Part shown: one piece after another, positions 43,099 to 54,429 of the stretch
Layout: each line of letters starts with the position of its first letter
How positions within the stretch are numbered: position 1 is the first letter of the stretch
From: DATDAH01 sp963725155
GTDB lineage: Bacteria; Actinomycetota; Acidimicrobiia; Acidimicrobiales; DATDAH01
Length of the DNA: 64,000 nucleotides
Assembly: GCA_963725155.1 (NCBI GenBank)
Contig: CAVRXU010000008.1
Span: 186,001-250,000 of the forward strand
Reading direction: 5' to 3'
Made by a program: the position numbers and the translations under genes
The notes under the pieces: model-generated
What the model saw: only the letters and a program-made list of their open reading frames with translations
Told to the model about the DNA's origin: nothing
Database searches by the model: none

Positions 43099-43952
43099 TG
43101 GCCGACGACCGGCGGGTCGATCCGCTGACGGGGGCCCGGGTGCGGGTGGTCGCCGCCCGTCAGGACCGCCCCAACCTGCCCGCCACCGACCAGTGCCCGT
43201 TCTGTGTCGGCGGCCTCGAGGCCCCTGAGCCCTATGCGGTCAAGGCGTTCCCCAACCGCTGGCCCCCGATGCCCGACGACCGGGCCGAGATCGTGCTCTA
43301 CACGCCCGACCACGACGCCACCTTCGGCGGCCTGGGCCGGGCCGGTGCCCGCCGGGTCGTCGACCTGTGGGCCGATCGGACAGCTGTCCTCGGGGCTCGC
43401 GACGACGTCGCCTACGTGCTCGTGTTCGAGAACCGGGGCCCGGAGGTGGGCGCCACCATCCCCCATCCCCACGGGCAGATCTACGCCTACGACGAGATCC
43501 CCCCGGTCCCGGCCCACGAGTTGACGGCGGACAGCTGCCCCCTCTGCGCTCCTCCCGAGCCTGATCTGCTGGTGGCCCGCGCCGGTGGCTGGCGGGTCAG
43601 CGTTCCGGAGGCCTCGGACTGGCCGTACGGCCTGCTCGTCGCCCCCGACGCTCACCTGCCGGACCTGCCCGCGCTGGACGATGGCGACCGGAACGGCCTG
43701 GCCGACGCCCTGGTCGACACCTTCGCCCGCCTCGAGCGCCTGTTCGCCGCTCCCATGCCCTACATGGCCTGGCTCCACCAGCGCCCCACCGACGGGGGGG
43801 CCTGGCCCAACGCCCACGTCCACTTCCACATCGCCCCCCAGTACCGGTCGCCGGGCACGCCCCGCTTCGTCGCCGCGGCCGAGGTCGGCGCCGGCATCTA
43901 CTTCAACCCCGTCGCCCCCGAGGCCGCCGCCACCACCCTCCGCGATGCCTGA
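43098..43952 (+). CDS. galT: Galactose-1-phosphate uridylyltransferase-like, short form (284 aa)
   Basis: HIT-superfamily enzyme of the Leloir pathway that swaps UMP between UDP-glucose and galactose 1-phosphate. The nucleophile motif GATIPHPHGQIYAY is intact. Zinc-type Cys pairs occur in CPFC near the start and CPLC in the middle. A second half with NAHVHFHIAPQ follows. About 60 residues shorter than E. coli GalT, like other actinobacterial versions. Coupled to the LLM gene; galK follows after 66 bp. Confidence 0.88.
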   Translation: MADDRRVDPLTGARVRVVAARQDRPNLPATDQCPFCVGGLEAPEPYAVKAFPNRWPPMPDDRAEIVLYTPDHDATFGGLGRAGARRVVDLWADRTAVLGARDDVAYVLVFENRGPEVGATIPHPHGQIYAYDEIPPVPAHELTADSCPLCAPPEPDLLVARAGGWRVSVPEASDWPYGLLVAPDAHLPDLPALDDGDRNGLADALVDTFARLERLFAAPMPYMAWLHQRPTDGGAWPNAHVHFHIAPQYRSPGTPRFVAAAEVGAGIYFNPVAPEAAATTLRDA

Positions 43953-43959
43953 CCACCCG

Positions 43960-44007
43960 AACCTGCGCTCGGTGCACCACAGATCCGTGGTGCGATCGCC
44001 GCAAGTT
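43960..44007 (+). promoter_or_regulatory. 48-bp imperfect palindrome before galK
   Basis: GCACCAC and GTGGTGC form a perfect inner stem around AGATCC, and AAC.TGCG pairs with CGCA.GTT at the ends, with six unpaired positions between. It ends immediately before the GGAGGGAGG ribosome binding site of galK. It could be an operator, a translational control hairpin or a REP-like element of a different sequence from the 50-bp family. Confidence 0.45.
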
Positions 44008-44018
44008 GGAGGGAGGGA

Positions 44019-45014
44019 GTGATCCGGGCGTACGCGCCGGGGCGGGTGAACCTGATCGGGGATCACACGGACTACCTGGGCGGCCTCGTCCTCCCGATGG
44101 CCATCGACCTCGGCACGACGGTCGAGGGGGAGGCGGGGGGCGATCTCGTCACCCTCACCTCCGCGGACAAGGACGGGCCCGCCGTCGTGCCGACCGACGT
44201 CGATGACCTGGCGGCGATCGAGCCCGGTTGGGCCCGGTACGTGGCCGGAGTCGTCGCCGAGGTCCGGCCGGCGACCGGGTTCACCGGGACCGTCGCCACG
44301 TCATTGCCCATCGGTGGCGGGCTGTCCTCCAGTGCCGCCCTGGAGGTGGCGGTGGCCCTGGCCCTCGGTTTCGAGGGGAGCGCGCTGGAGCTGGCCGAGG
44401 CCTGCCAGCGGGCCGAGCAGGCGGCCTCAGGCGTGCCGTCGGGGATCATGGACCAGCTGGCCTCGGCCGCGGGGGTCGAGGGCCACGCCCTGCTCGTCGA
44501 CTGCCGCTCACTCGACTTCCGGCCCGTGACCGTGCCCGACGACCTCGAGGTCGTCGTGGTCGACTCGGGCGAGGCCCGCACGCTGGTCGGGTCCGCGTAT
44601 GCCGAACGCCGAGCCCAAGCCGAGATGGCCGAGTTCGTCATCGGCCCACTGCGGGACGCCAACACGATCGACCTGCAGCAGCTCCAGGACCCGGTCACCG
44701 CGGCCCGGGCCCGGCACGTCATCAGCGAGAACGCGCGGGTGTGGGCCTTCGCCGAGGCCCTCGAAGGGGGTTGGCCCGACGAGGCGGGGGCGCTGATGGC
44801 CGCCAGCCACGCCAGTCTGCGCGACGACTACGAAGTCTCCACCCCGACACTGGATGCCCTGGTCGAACGCCTGTCGGCCCAGCCCGGCGTGTACGGCGCC
44901 CGCCTCACCGGCGCCGGGTTCGGCGGCTGCGTCGTCGCGCTCACGACCCCCGGCGCACTGGACGTGGGCTGGACCGTCCGCCCGGCGACGGGCGCCCGGG
45001 TGACGACCGCCTGA
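44019..45014 (+). CDS. galK: Galactokinase (331 aa)
   Basis: GHMP kinase: the start AYAPGRVNLIGDHTDYLGG is the galactokinase signature (with Asp where most have Glu before HTDY), the ATP-binding loop is LPIGGGLSSSAALEVA, and motif 3 is RLTGAGFGGCVVAL. About 50 residues shorter than the enterobacterial enzyme. GTG start with strong GGAGGGAGG site. Third gene of the LLM-galT-galK set; galE is not in the window. Another GHMP sugar kinase is the main alternative. Confidence 0.9.
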   Translation: MIRAYAPGRVNLIGDHTDYLGGLVLPMAIDLGTTVEGEAGGDLVTLTSADKDGPAVVPTDVDDLAAIEPGWARYVAGVVAEVRPATGFTGTVATSLPIGGGLSSSAALEVAVALALGFEGSALELAEACQRAEQAASGVPSGIMDQLASAAGVEGHALLVDCRSLDFRPVTVPDDLEVVVVDSGEARTLVGSAYAERRAQAEMAEFVIGPLRDANTIDLQQLQDPVTAARARHVISENARVWAFAEALEGGWPDEAGALMAASHASLRDDYEVSTPTLDALVERLSAQPGVYGARLTGAGFGGCVVALTTPGALDVGWTVRPATGARVTTA

Positions 45015-45018
45015 TCCG

Positions 45019-45657
45019 TCAGCCCAGGAGCTGGGCCTTCTGGGCCTCGTACTGCTCCTCGGTGATGGAACCGCGGTCCCGCAGGCCCTCGAGCTTCTCG
45101 AGCTGCTCGGCGATGCTCAGCCCGCCACCGGTGAGGCCACCCTCGAGGTTGGCCCCGACCCGGTCGTACTTCCGGTTCTCGTTGGCCTCGCTCTGCTTGT
45201 AGATCTCGGCCTGGACGATGGACGGCTTGCGGATGTCGGTGAACCGGGCCGGGTTCTGGCCCGCCGATTCGATCTCCAGGTCGCCGGCGCCGATGATGCG
45301 CTCGAACGGTCCCTGGTGGAACACCACGGTGTTGATGCGGTCGAGGGGCACCTCGATGCCCCGCTTCGACAGGACCCCGCTGCGGTAGATGACCCGGTCG
45401 CTGGTGACCACGAAGTTCGTGGTCATCCAGAGGGCATAGCGGAGGAGGAAGAAGACCAGGGCGGCGAGGACGAGGACGCCGGCGAGGCCCTTGAACCAGG
45501 AGGCGTCGAGCCAGGAGACGTCGGTGCCGATGGCGTAGACCCCGAGGAGCACGGCCAGGGCCAGCAGACTCAACCGGGGGACCAGGTACCACCAGTGCGG
45601 CCGCAGGTCCAGCTCGACGGTCTCGTTCTCGTTCAGCAGCTTGCTCGGATAGGCCAC
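45019..45657 (-). CDS. Membrane protein with bacterial PH domain and SHOCT tail (212 aa)
   Basis: Two transmembrane helices (LSLLALAVLLGVYAIG and LAGVLVLAALVFFLLRY) precede a bPH2 domain with TTNFVVTSDRVIYRSGVLSKRG and EVPLDRINTVVFHQ. The last 30 residues, IAEQLEKLEGLRDRGSITEEQYEAQKAQLL, are a SHOCT motif (positions of key Leu/Gly intact). Role unknown; likely a membrane scaffold. GTG start with TACGCT 8 nt upstream. Converges on galK with 4 bp between. Confidence 0.88.
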   Translation of the reverse strand: MAYPSKLLNENETVELDLRPHWWYLVPRLSLLALAVLLGVYAIGTDVSWLDASWFKGLAGVLVLAALVFFLLRYALWMTTNFVVTSDRVIYRSGVLSKRGIEVPLDRINTVVFHQGPFERIIGAGDLEIESAGQNPARFTDIRKPSIVQAEIYKQSEANENRKYDRVGANLEGGLTGGGLSIAEQLEKLEGLRDRGSITEEQYEAQKAQLLG

Positions 45658-45665
45658 GGCCGCGC

Positions 45666-45671
45666 AGCGTA
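45666..45671 (-). promoter_or_regulatory. -10 hexamer of the PH-domain gene (TACGCT)
   Basis: Eight nt before the GTG at 45657. Confidence 0.4.
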
Positions 45672-45682
45672 CCCCCGGCGGT

Positions 45683-46036
45683 TCAGCCCCAACCGAGTTC
45701 GTCGAGGCGGTCGTCCTCGATCCCGAAGTGGTGGGCGACCTCGTGGATGACCGTGATCCGGACCTGCTCGACGACCTCGTCCTCGGTGCGACACATCAGG
45801 CACAACGGGCGCCGGTAGATCTCGATGCGGTCCGGCATCGGCAGGTGCCCGTAGCCGCCGTACCCGTCGTCCCGCTCGGTGAGCGGGACCCCGTCGTAGC
45901 GGCCGAGCAGACCGGGCTCGGGCGGGTCGTCGACGACCATGACGGCGACGTTGTCCATGAGGGCGCCGAGCTCCTCGGGGATGTCGTCGAGGGCGTCGGC
46001 CACGAGGTCCTCGAAGCGTTCGGGGGCGACGTGCAC
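45683..46036 (-). CDS. Zincin-like metallopeptidase family protein (117 aa)
   Basis: A small domain ending with HEVAHHFGIEDDRLDELGWG, which gives the HExxH zinc site and the third ligand Asp region of the minimal gluzincin-like family (formerly DUF1025). The N-terminus VAPERFEDLVADALDDIPEEL is typical. GTG start with TAGGTT 8 nt upstream, divergent from uvrD2, a common actinobacterial neighbourhood. Substrate unknown. Confidence 0.88.
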   Translation of the reverse strand: MHVAPERFEDLVADALDDIPEELGALMDNVAVMVVDDPPEPGLLGRYDGVPLTERDDGYGGYGHLPMPDRIEIYRRPLCLMCRTEDEVVEQVRITVIHEVAHHFGIEDDRLDELGWG

Positions 46037-46044
46037 GGAGCCGG

Positions 46045-46050
46045 AACCTA
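46045..46050 (-). promoter_or_regulatory. -10 hexamer of the metallopeptidase gene (TAGGTT)
   Basis: Eight nt before GTG 46036. Confidence 0.4.
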
Positions 46051-46069
46051 CCCCCCGGCCCGCCGGCCG

Positions 46070-46075
46070 TACGCT
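46070..46075 (+). promoter_or_regulatory. -10 hexamer of uvrD2 (TACGCT)
   Basis: Six nt before GTG 46082; decides this start against a much longer open frame. Confidence 0.5.
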
Positions 46076-46081
46076 CCGAGG

Positions 46082-48073
46082 GTGGCGACGGAGGGGCAGG
46101 GCGACGAGTTGCTGGGGGGCCTCGACGAGGCCCAGCGGGCGGCCGTCACCAGTGCGGCCGGGCCCCTCTGCGTCCACGCCGGGGCCGGATCGGGCAAGAC
46201 CCGGGTCCTGACCCGCCGCATCGCCCATCGGGCAGCGACCGGCGACCTCGACCCCCGCCACGCTCTCGCCCTGACCTTCACCCGCAAGGCCGCGGGTGAG
46301 CTGCGGGCCCGCCTGCGGGAGCTCGGGCTCCGCGACGACGTCGCCGCCGGCACCTTCCATGCCATCGCCTACGCCCAGCTCCGGGCTCGCTGGGCCGATC
46401 GGGGCGCCGAGGTCCCCCGGCTCATGGACCGCAAGCTCCGCTTCGTCGCCGACCTGCTGGGCCGGCGCCGGGACGCGGCTCAGGACGTCGTCAGTGAGAT
46501 CGAGTGGGCCTCGGCCCGGCTCATCAGCCCGTCCGACTACCTGGATCGCGCCGCCCGGGCCGGTCGCCGCCCCCCGCTGCCCGGCGACGAGATGCCCCAC
46601 CTCCTCGATCGCTACGCCGAGGCCAAGACCGAGTCGCGGCTGGTCGACTTCGACGACCTGCTCCGGTTGGCGCTGCGGATCATGGAGCGGGACGCGCCCG
46701 CCGCCGCCGCCCAGCGCTGGCGTTTCCGTCACCTCTTCGTCGACGAGTTCCAGGACGTGAACCCGCTGCAGTACCGGCTGCTGAGGGCCTGGCTCGGCGA
46801 TGCCGACGACCTGTTCGTCGTCGGCGATCCCCACCAGGCCATCTACGGCTGGAACGGGGCCGACGCCCGCTACCTGGACCGCTTCGAGGAGGCGTTCCCG
46901 GCCGAGCGCCATCCCGGCGTCGCCGTCCTGCACCTGCGGGACAACTACCGGTCGACCCCACAGGTCCTGGCCACGGCGGCAGCCGTGCTCGCGACCACCC
47001 GCCTCGTCGCTCACCGTCCGGACGGGCCGATGCCGACGGTCGTGGCCCACGCCGACGAGGCCGCCGAGGCCCGAGCCATCACCCGGGACGTCCGTGAGCG
47101 GCACGGCCCGGGACGGCCGTGGTCGACCCAGGCCGTGCTCGTGCGCACCAACGCCCAAGGAGCCGTGATCACCGAGGCCCTCAGCCGGGCGGGCATCCCC
47201 CATCGCCTCCGTGGCGCCGATCAGCTGCTCGGCCGGCCCGGCGTGGTCGACGTGCTCCGACGCCTGCGCCGCGAGCCGTACGCCGCCGTGCTGGCCGATC
47301 TCCGCTCGCCACCGTCCGACGTGGGGACCGAGGCGACGGCCCTCGCCGCCGAAGATGCCGACCAGGCCGCCGAAGACCGGGCCACCCTCGTGATCCTGGC
47401 CCGGGAGTACGAGGCCCTGGACCCCGAGCCCTCAGGCCCGGCCTTCGCCAGCTGGCTGGTGGCCGCCGTGCGCTCCGGTGAGGGCGCGGACAAGGACGTC
47501 GTCGAGGTCAGCACCCTGCACGCCGCCAAAGGCCTCGAATGGCCTGTCGTCCACCTGGCCGGTCTGGAGGACGGGCTGGTCCCGATCGGCTACGCCAAGA
47601 CGCCGGCGGACCTGGCCGAGGAGCAGCGCCTGCTCTACGTGGGGGTCACGCGGGCCCAGGACGAGGTCCGCCTGCACTGGTCCCGCACCCGGGTCCAGGG
47701 GGGCGAGGCCCGCGAGCGGAGCCCGTCGCCGTGGCTCCCGCCGGTCGAGGCCGCGATCACCGACCTCCTGGTCGCAGCCCGCCCCGTCGACGGCCGCCAC
47801 CACCTCGAGGCGCCGAGGGCCGAGCTCCACGCCCGTCACCCCGACCCGGTGGAGGGGGTCGACGAGGTCCTCACCCGACTCGCCGCCTGGCGGGCCCAGA
47901 CCGCCCGAGTGGCCCGCGTTGCCCCTCAGGCCGTCGTCGACGACCGCACCCTCCACGCCATCGCCGAGGCCCACCCGACCTCCGTCGAGGCCCTGACCGG
48001 ACTCCCCGGCCTCGGCCCGATCAAGGCAGCCCGCTTCGGCGACGGCATCCTCGCCGCACTCGATCCGTCCTGA
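46082..48073 (+). CDS. uvrD2: UvrD/PcrA-type helicase with HRDC tail, UvrD2-like (663 aa)
   Basis: Superfamily 1A 3'-5' DNA helicase. Walker A CVHAGAGSGKTRVL is at about residues 32-45, motif II is LFVDEFQDVNPLQYRLL, motif III GDPHQAIYGWNGAD, motif V TLHAAKGLEWPVVHL and motif VI LLYVGVTRAQDEV. The last 70 residues form an HRDC domain (LHAIAEAHPTSVEALTGLPG), as in mycobacterial UvrD2. It acts in repair and replication fork maintenance. Confidence 0.93.
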   Translation: MATEGQGDELLGGLDEAQRAAVTSAAGPLCVHAGAGSGKTRVLTRRIAHRAATGDLDPRHALALTFTRKAAGELRARLRELGLRDDVAAGTFHAIAYAQLRARWADRGAEVPRLMDRKLRFVADLLGRRRDAAQDVVSEIEWASARLISPSDYLDRAARAGRRPPLPGDEMPHLLDRYAEAKTESRLVDFDDLLRLALRIMERDAPAAAAQRWRFRHLFVDEFQDVNPLQYRLLRAWLGDADDLFVVGDPHQAIYGWNGADARYLDRFEEAFPAERHPGVAVLHLRDNYRSTPQVLATAAAVLATTRLVAHRPDGPMPTVVAHADEAAEARAITRDVRERHGPGRPWSTQAVLVRTNAQGAVITEALSRAGIPHRLRGADQLLGRPGVVDVLRRLRREPYAAVLADLRSPPSDVGTEATALAAEDADQAAEDRATLVILAREYEALDPEPSGPAFASWLVAAVRSGEGADKDVVEVSTLHAAKGLEWPVVHLAGLEDGLVPIGYAKTPADLAEEQRLLYVGVTRAQDEVRLHWSRTRVQGGEARERSPSPWLPPVEAAITDLLVAARPVDGRHHLEAPRAELHARHPDPVEGVDEVLTRLAAWRAQTARVARVAPQAVVDDRTLHAIAEAHPTSVEALTGLPGLGPIKAARFGDGILAALDPS

Positions 48074-48117
48074 GCGAAGATGGCCCAGCGGGTCGGCCGG
48101 CCGATGAGGAGCAGCAG

Positions 48118-48432
48118 ATGCCGAAGGGCTACGTCATCCTGACCGAGGACATCCACGACCCGGCGGGCATGGCCGAGTACAGCGCGGCCTCGGCGGCGCC
48201 GCTCCTCGACCACGGCGGCCGCGTCCTGGTCGTCGACGAGGACGTCGAGGTCCTCGAAGGTGAGTGGCACGGCACCCGGACCGTCGTCGTCGAGTACTCG
48301 TCAGTCGAGCAGGCCCGGAAGTGGTACCAGTCGGACGGGTACCAGGCGGTGCTCCCACTGAGGCAGGCGGCCGCGAACTGCAACGTCGTGATCGCCACCG
48401 GGTTCACGCTGGGCGACGCCGGGCAGTCCTGA
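48118..48432 (+). CDS. DUF1330 family protein (104 aa)
   Basis: A ferredoxin-like fold of the dimeric alpha-beta barrel group: GYVILTEDIHDPAGMAEY, then VVEYSSVEQARKWYQSDGYQ, the DUF1330 signature with its conserved W-Y-x-S-x-x-Y. Length is standard. A GAGGAGCAGC ribosome binding site precedes the ATG. Function unknown. Confidence 0.92.
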   Translation: MPKGYVILTEDIHDPAGMAEYSAASAAPLLDHGGRVLVVDEDVEVLEGEWHGTRTVVVEYSSVEQARKWYQSDGYQAVLPLRQAAANCNVVIATGFTLGDAGQS

Positions 48433-48450
48433 GCACCGGCCGGGGGACGG

Positions 48451-49167
48451 TCAGTCGGCGGTGCCGTCCCGCAGAGCGAGCAGTTCTTCGACGCGCTCCC
48501 GGTCGATGCTGATGAAGATGCCCTCGGCTTCGGCGGTGAGGACGTCGTCGGCGTAGCACCTGCCGGTGGTGAAGATCTTGCGCCCCTCCACGCCGGTCAC
48601 CCCTGCCTCGAAGCGCAGCGGGGTGTGCAGGGGCGTGGGCGAGCGGTAGCGGATGGTCAGCGTGCCGGTCATGCCGGGCCGGCCGCCGAGGGATTGGGCG
48701 GAACCGAGGACCTCGTCGAAAGCGGCCGCGATGTAGCCGCCGTGGACGCAGCCCGGCGGGCCTTCGTACGCGGCCCCGAAGGTCACACGACCGTCGATGT
48801 GGTCGTCCTCGACCCGGATGACCACGGGCGGTGACAGGGGGTTGGCCAAGCCGATCAGCGGGCTGTGGTCGAAGAAGGCCTGTTGGTCGCCGCCGGCGTT
48901 GGCCGCCTCGGCGAAGCCCTCATAGGTGTTGCCCTGCGGGTACTGCTCGAACTCGACAGCCAGGCGCTCGAGGGAGTCGGCGGCATAGCGCAGCGCTTCC
49001 TCCGGGGCGGAGGTGGCCACGAGGCGGTCGATCACCGTGCGCATCCGCTCCGCCAGTCGCCGCTGCTCACGGTGGCGCGGCGTGAGCTCGTCGGCCTCCA
49101 CCTCCCGCCACCGTTCGCTCACCATCTCGCGGTCCTCGTCGGACATCTCCTGCGGCCCGCCACTCAC
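48451..49167 (-). CDS. PaaI/hotdog-fold thioesterase-like protein (238 aa)
   Basis: The C-terminal 130 residues form a hotdog domain with PPGCVHGGYIAAAFDEVLG, whose Asp/Glu is in the catalytic position, and TLTIRYRSPTPLHTPLR. The N-terminal 100 residues are helical and charged. Probably hydrolyses an acyl-CoA. GTG 49167 overlaps the xth stop (GTGA); ATG 49146 is an alternative but has its purine-rich site too close. Confidence 0.85.
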   Translation of the reverse strand: MSGGPQEMSDEDREMVSERWREVEADELTPRHREQRRLAERMRTVIDRLVATSAPEEALRYAADSLERLAVEFEQYPQGNTYEGFAEAANAGGDQQAFFDHSPLIGLANPLSPPVVIRVEDDHIDGRVTFGAAYEGPPGCVHGGYIAAAFDEVLGSAQSLGGRPGMTGTLTIRYRSPTPLHTPLRFEAGVTGVEGRKIFTTGRCYADDVLTAEAEGIFISIDRERVEELLALRDGTAD

Positions 49168-49934
49168 GTGAAATCCACCACCACGGGCGCGTGGTCCGAC
49201 GGCTTCTCGCCCTTGCGGGCGTTCCGGTCGATGAGAACCGCCCCGGCCCGCTCGGCCAGCGGCGGCGTGGCCAGGACGTGGTCGATGCGCATGCCCTTGC
49301 CCTTGTGGAAGTTGCCGGCACGGTAGTCCCACCACGAGTACAGCCCGCCGACCTCATAGCGCTGCCGGAACACGTCGACCATCCCCCAGTCGACGAGTCC
49401 GGCGAAGGCGGCCCGCTCGGGGCCACTGGTGTGGGTGGTGCCGACGTAGAGGGCCGGGTCGTACACGTCCCGGTCGTCGGGGGCGATGTTGAGATCGCCA
49501 CAGAGCACGACCTGGTCGACGGCCGGCTCGAAGCGCTCGGCCACCATGGCCTGCAGGCGGGCCAGCCAGGTCAGCTTCTGCTCGTACTGGGGAGCGTCGA
49601 GGGTCCGGCCGTTGGGCACGTAGGCCGTGATGACGTGGACGTCGCCGCAGCGCACGGTCAGCAGGCGGGCCTCGACGTCGAGGTCGGCGTCGTCCAAGCC
49701 AGGACGGATCTCGTCGACACCCAACCGGCTGGCGATGGCGACGCCATTCCACCGTCCCTCACCGTGGGGCACGACGTCGTAGCCCCAGGAGGCGAAGTCC
49801 ATGGCGGGGAAGGCGTCGTCGGCGCACTTCGTCTCCTGCAGGCACAGGACGTCGGGCTGGAACTCCTCCACCCAGGTCTGGACCCGGGGCAGGCGGGCGG
49901 CCAGCGAGTTGACGTTCCAGGTGGCGAGCCGCAC
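49164..49934 (-). CDS. xthA: Exodeoxyribonuclease III (256 aa)
   Basis: AP endonuclease/3'-5' exonuclease in base excision repair. It starts VRLATWNVNSLAARLPRV, with the Asn and later LCLQETKC giving the Glu metal ligand; GDLNIAPDDRDVYDP and the SDHAPVVVDF end give the catalytic Asp and His. Length is normal. GTG start, leaderless from a -10 it shares with the divergent DsbA-like gene. Confidence 0.95.
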   Translation of the reverse strand: MRLATWNVNSLAARLPRVQTWVEEFQPDVLCLQETKCADDAFPAMDFASWGYDVVPHGEGRWNGVAIASRLGVDEIRPGLDDADLDVEARLLTVRCGDVHVITAYVPNGRTLDAPQYEQKLTWLARLQAMVAERFEPAVDQVVLCGDLNIAPDDRDVYDPALYVGTTHTSGPERAAFAGLVDWGMVDVFRQRYEVGGLYSWWDYRAGNFHKGKGMRIDHVLATPPLAERAGAVLIDRNARKGEKPSDHAPVVVDFT

Positions 49935-49942
49935 AGCGGCGC

Positions 49943-49952
49943 ACGGTACCGT
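49943..49952. promoter_or_regulatory. Symmetric bidirectional -10 for xth and the DsbA-like gene
   Basis: ACGGTACCGT is a perfect 10-bp palindrome that reads TACCGT on both strands. The plus-strand hexamer is 9 nt from ATG 49962 and the minus-strand hexamer is 8 nt from GTG 49934, so one element could direct two divergent leaderless mRNAs. Confidence 0.55.
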
Positions 49953-49961
49953 CGGCCCACG

Positions 49962-50576
49962 ATGCAGGCCCTCCTCTGGCGGGACTACCTCTGCCCCTGG
50001 TGCCACCTCGGACGAGACCGCACGGCGCTGCTGACGACCCTCGGCGTCACCGTCGAGGCGCAGGCCTACGAGCTCCACCCGGAGATCCCGACCGAGGGTC
50101 GCCCCGTCCGCGCCGACGGCCGCTTCGCCCGTGTCCTCGACCACATCGCGGCCGAGTGCGCGGCGGTCGACCTCCCGTTCCGGGTCCCGACCCGCATTCC
50201 CAACACCCGCCGGGCCCTCGAGACCAGTGAGGTCGTCCGGGCCGAGCACCCCGAGGCGTTCCCGAGCGTCGACGCCGCCTTCTACGACGCCCAGTGGGTC
50301 CACGACCTCGACCTCGGCGATGCCGCGGTCATCGACGTCCTCTTGGCCGATGCCGGCCTCGAACCCGGCCCGATCGGTCAGGCCGTGGCTCGCGGGGACG
50401 GCGCCCGAGCCCTCGAACGGTCCCTGGCCGAGGCCCGTGGGCACGACGTCACCGGCACGCCCGCCTGGTGGGTCGACGACCGCCTCCTGATCCCCGGGGT
50501 CCAGGACCGCGACACCCTCGAACGCTGGATCCGCCGCCTCCAGGATCACCGGAAGGACGACGCAGGCGATCGGTAG
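49962..50576 (+). CDS. DsbA/FrnE-like thioredoxin-fold oxidoreductase (204 aa)
   Basis: The active site is YLCPWCHLG (CPWC) near the N-terminus, and the cis-Pro loop is VTGTPAWWVDD, as in FrnE/HCCA-isomerase-like proteins. An all-helical insertion lies between. No signal peptide, so it acts in the cytoplasm, perhaps on disulfides or as a GST-like isomerase. Confidence 0.88.
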   Translation: MQALLWRDYLCPWCHLGRDRTALLTTLGVTVEAQAYELHPEIPTEGRPVRADGRFARVLDHIAAECAAVDLPFRVPTRIPNTRRALETSEVVRAEHPEAFPSVDAAFYDAQWVHDLDLGDAAVIDVLLADAGLEPGPIGQAVARGDGARALERSLAEARGHDVTGTPAWWVDDRLLIPGVQDRDTLERWIRRLQDHRKDDAGDR

Positions 50577-50586
50577 GCTCGCCTCG

Positions 50587-54219
<3,633 letters not shown>

Positions 54220-54237
54220 CCGACCACTTCCCCGCTC

Positions 54238-54287
54238 GTTCTGGCACCTGATCCGGTTGCTATGACCGCCGGATCAGGGGCCAGAAC
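54238..54287. repeat. 50-bp palindrome, copy d
   Basis: Left GTTCTGGCACCTGATCCGG, right CCGGATCAGGGGCCAGAAC, a 19-bp stem with one mismatch (A:G at 9:42). 19 bp after the kgd stop. Loop shares ATGACC with copies e and f. Confidence 0.85.
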
Positions 54288-54361
54288 ACGGAATGGTTGA
54301 CGACGGTCCACGAGGCGACCTACAACTCGCGCTGAGCGGTCGCTTCCCCCAACTGCCACCC

Positions 54362-54411
54362 GTTCTGGCACCTAGTCCGGTCGTCATGACCACCGAATCA
54401 GGTGCCAGAAG
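54362..54411. repeat. 50-bp palindrome, copy e
   Basis: Left GTTCTGGCACCTAGTCCGG, right GAATCAGGTGCCAGAAG; 11-bp perfect outer stem. 74 bp after copy d and 18 bp before the DUF559 gene start. Loop GGTCGTCATGACC forms a small inner stem. Confidence 0.85.
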
Positions 54412-54429
54412 TGATGCGGGGGAATGCCG

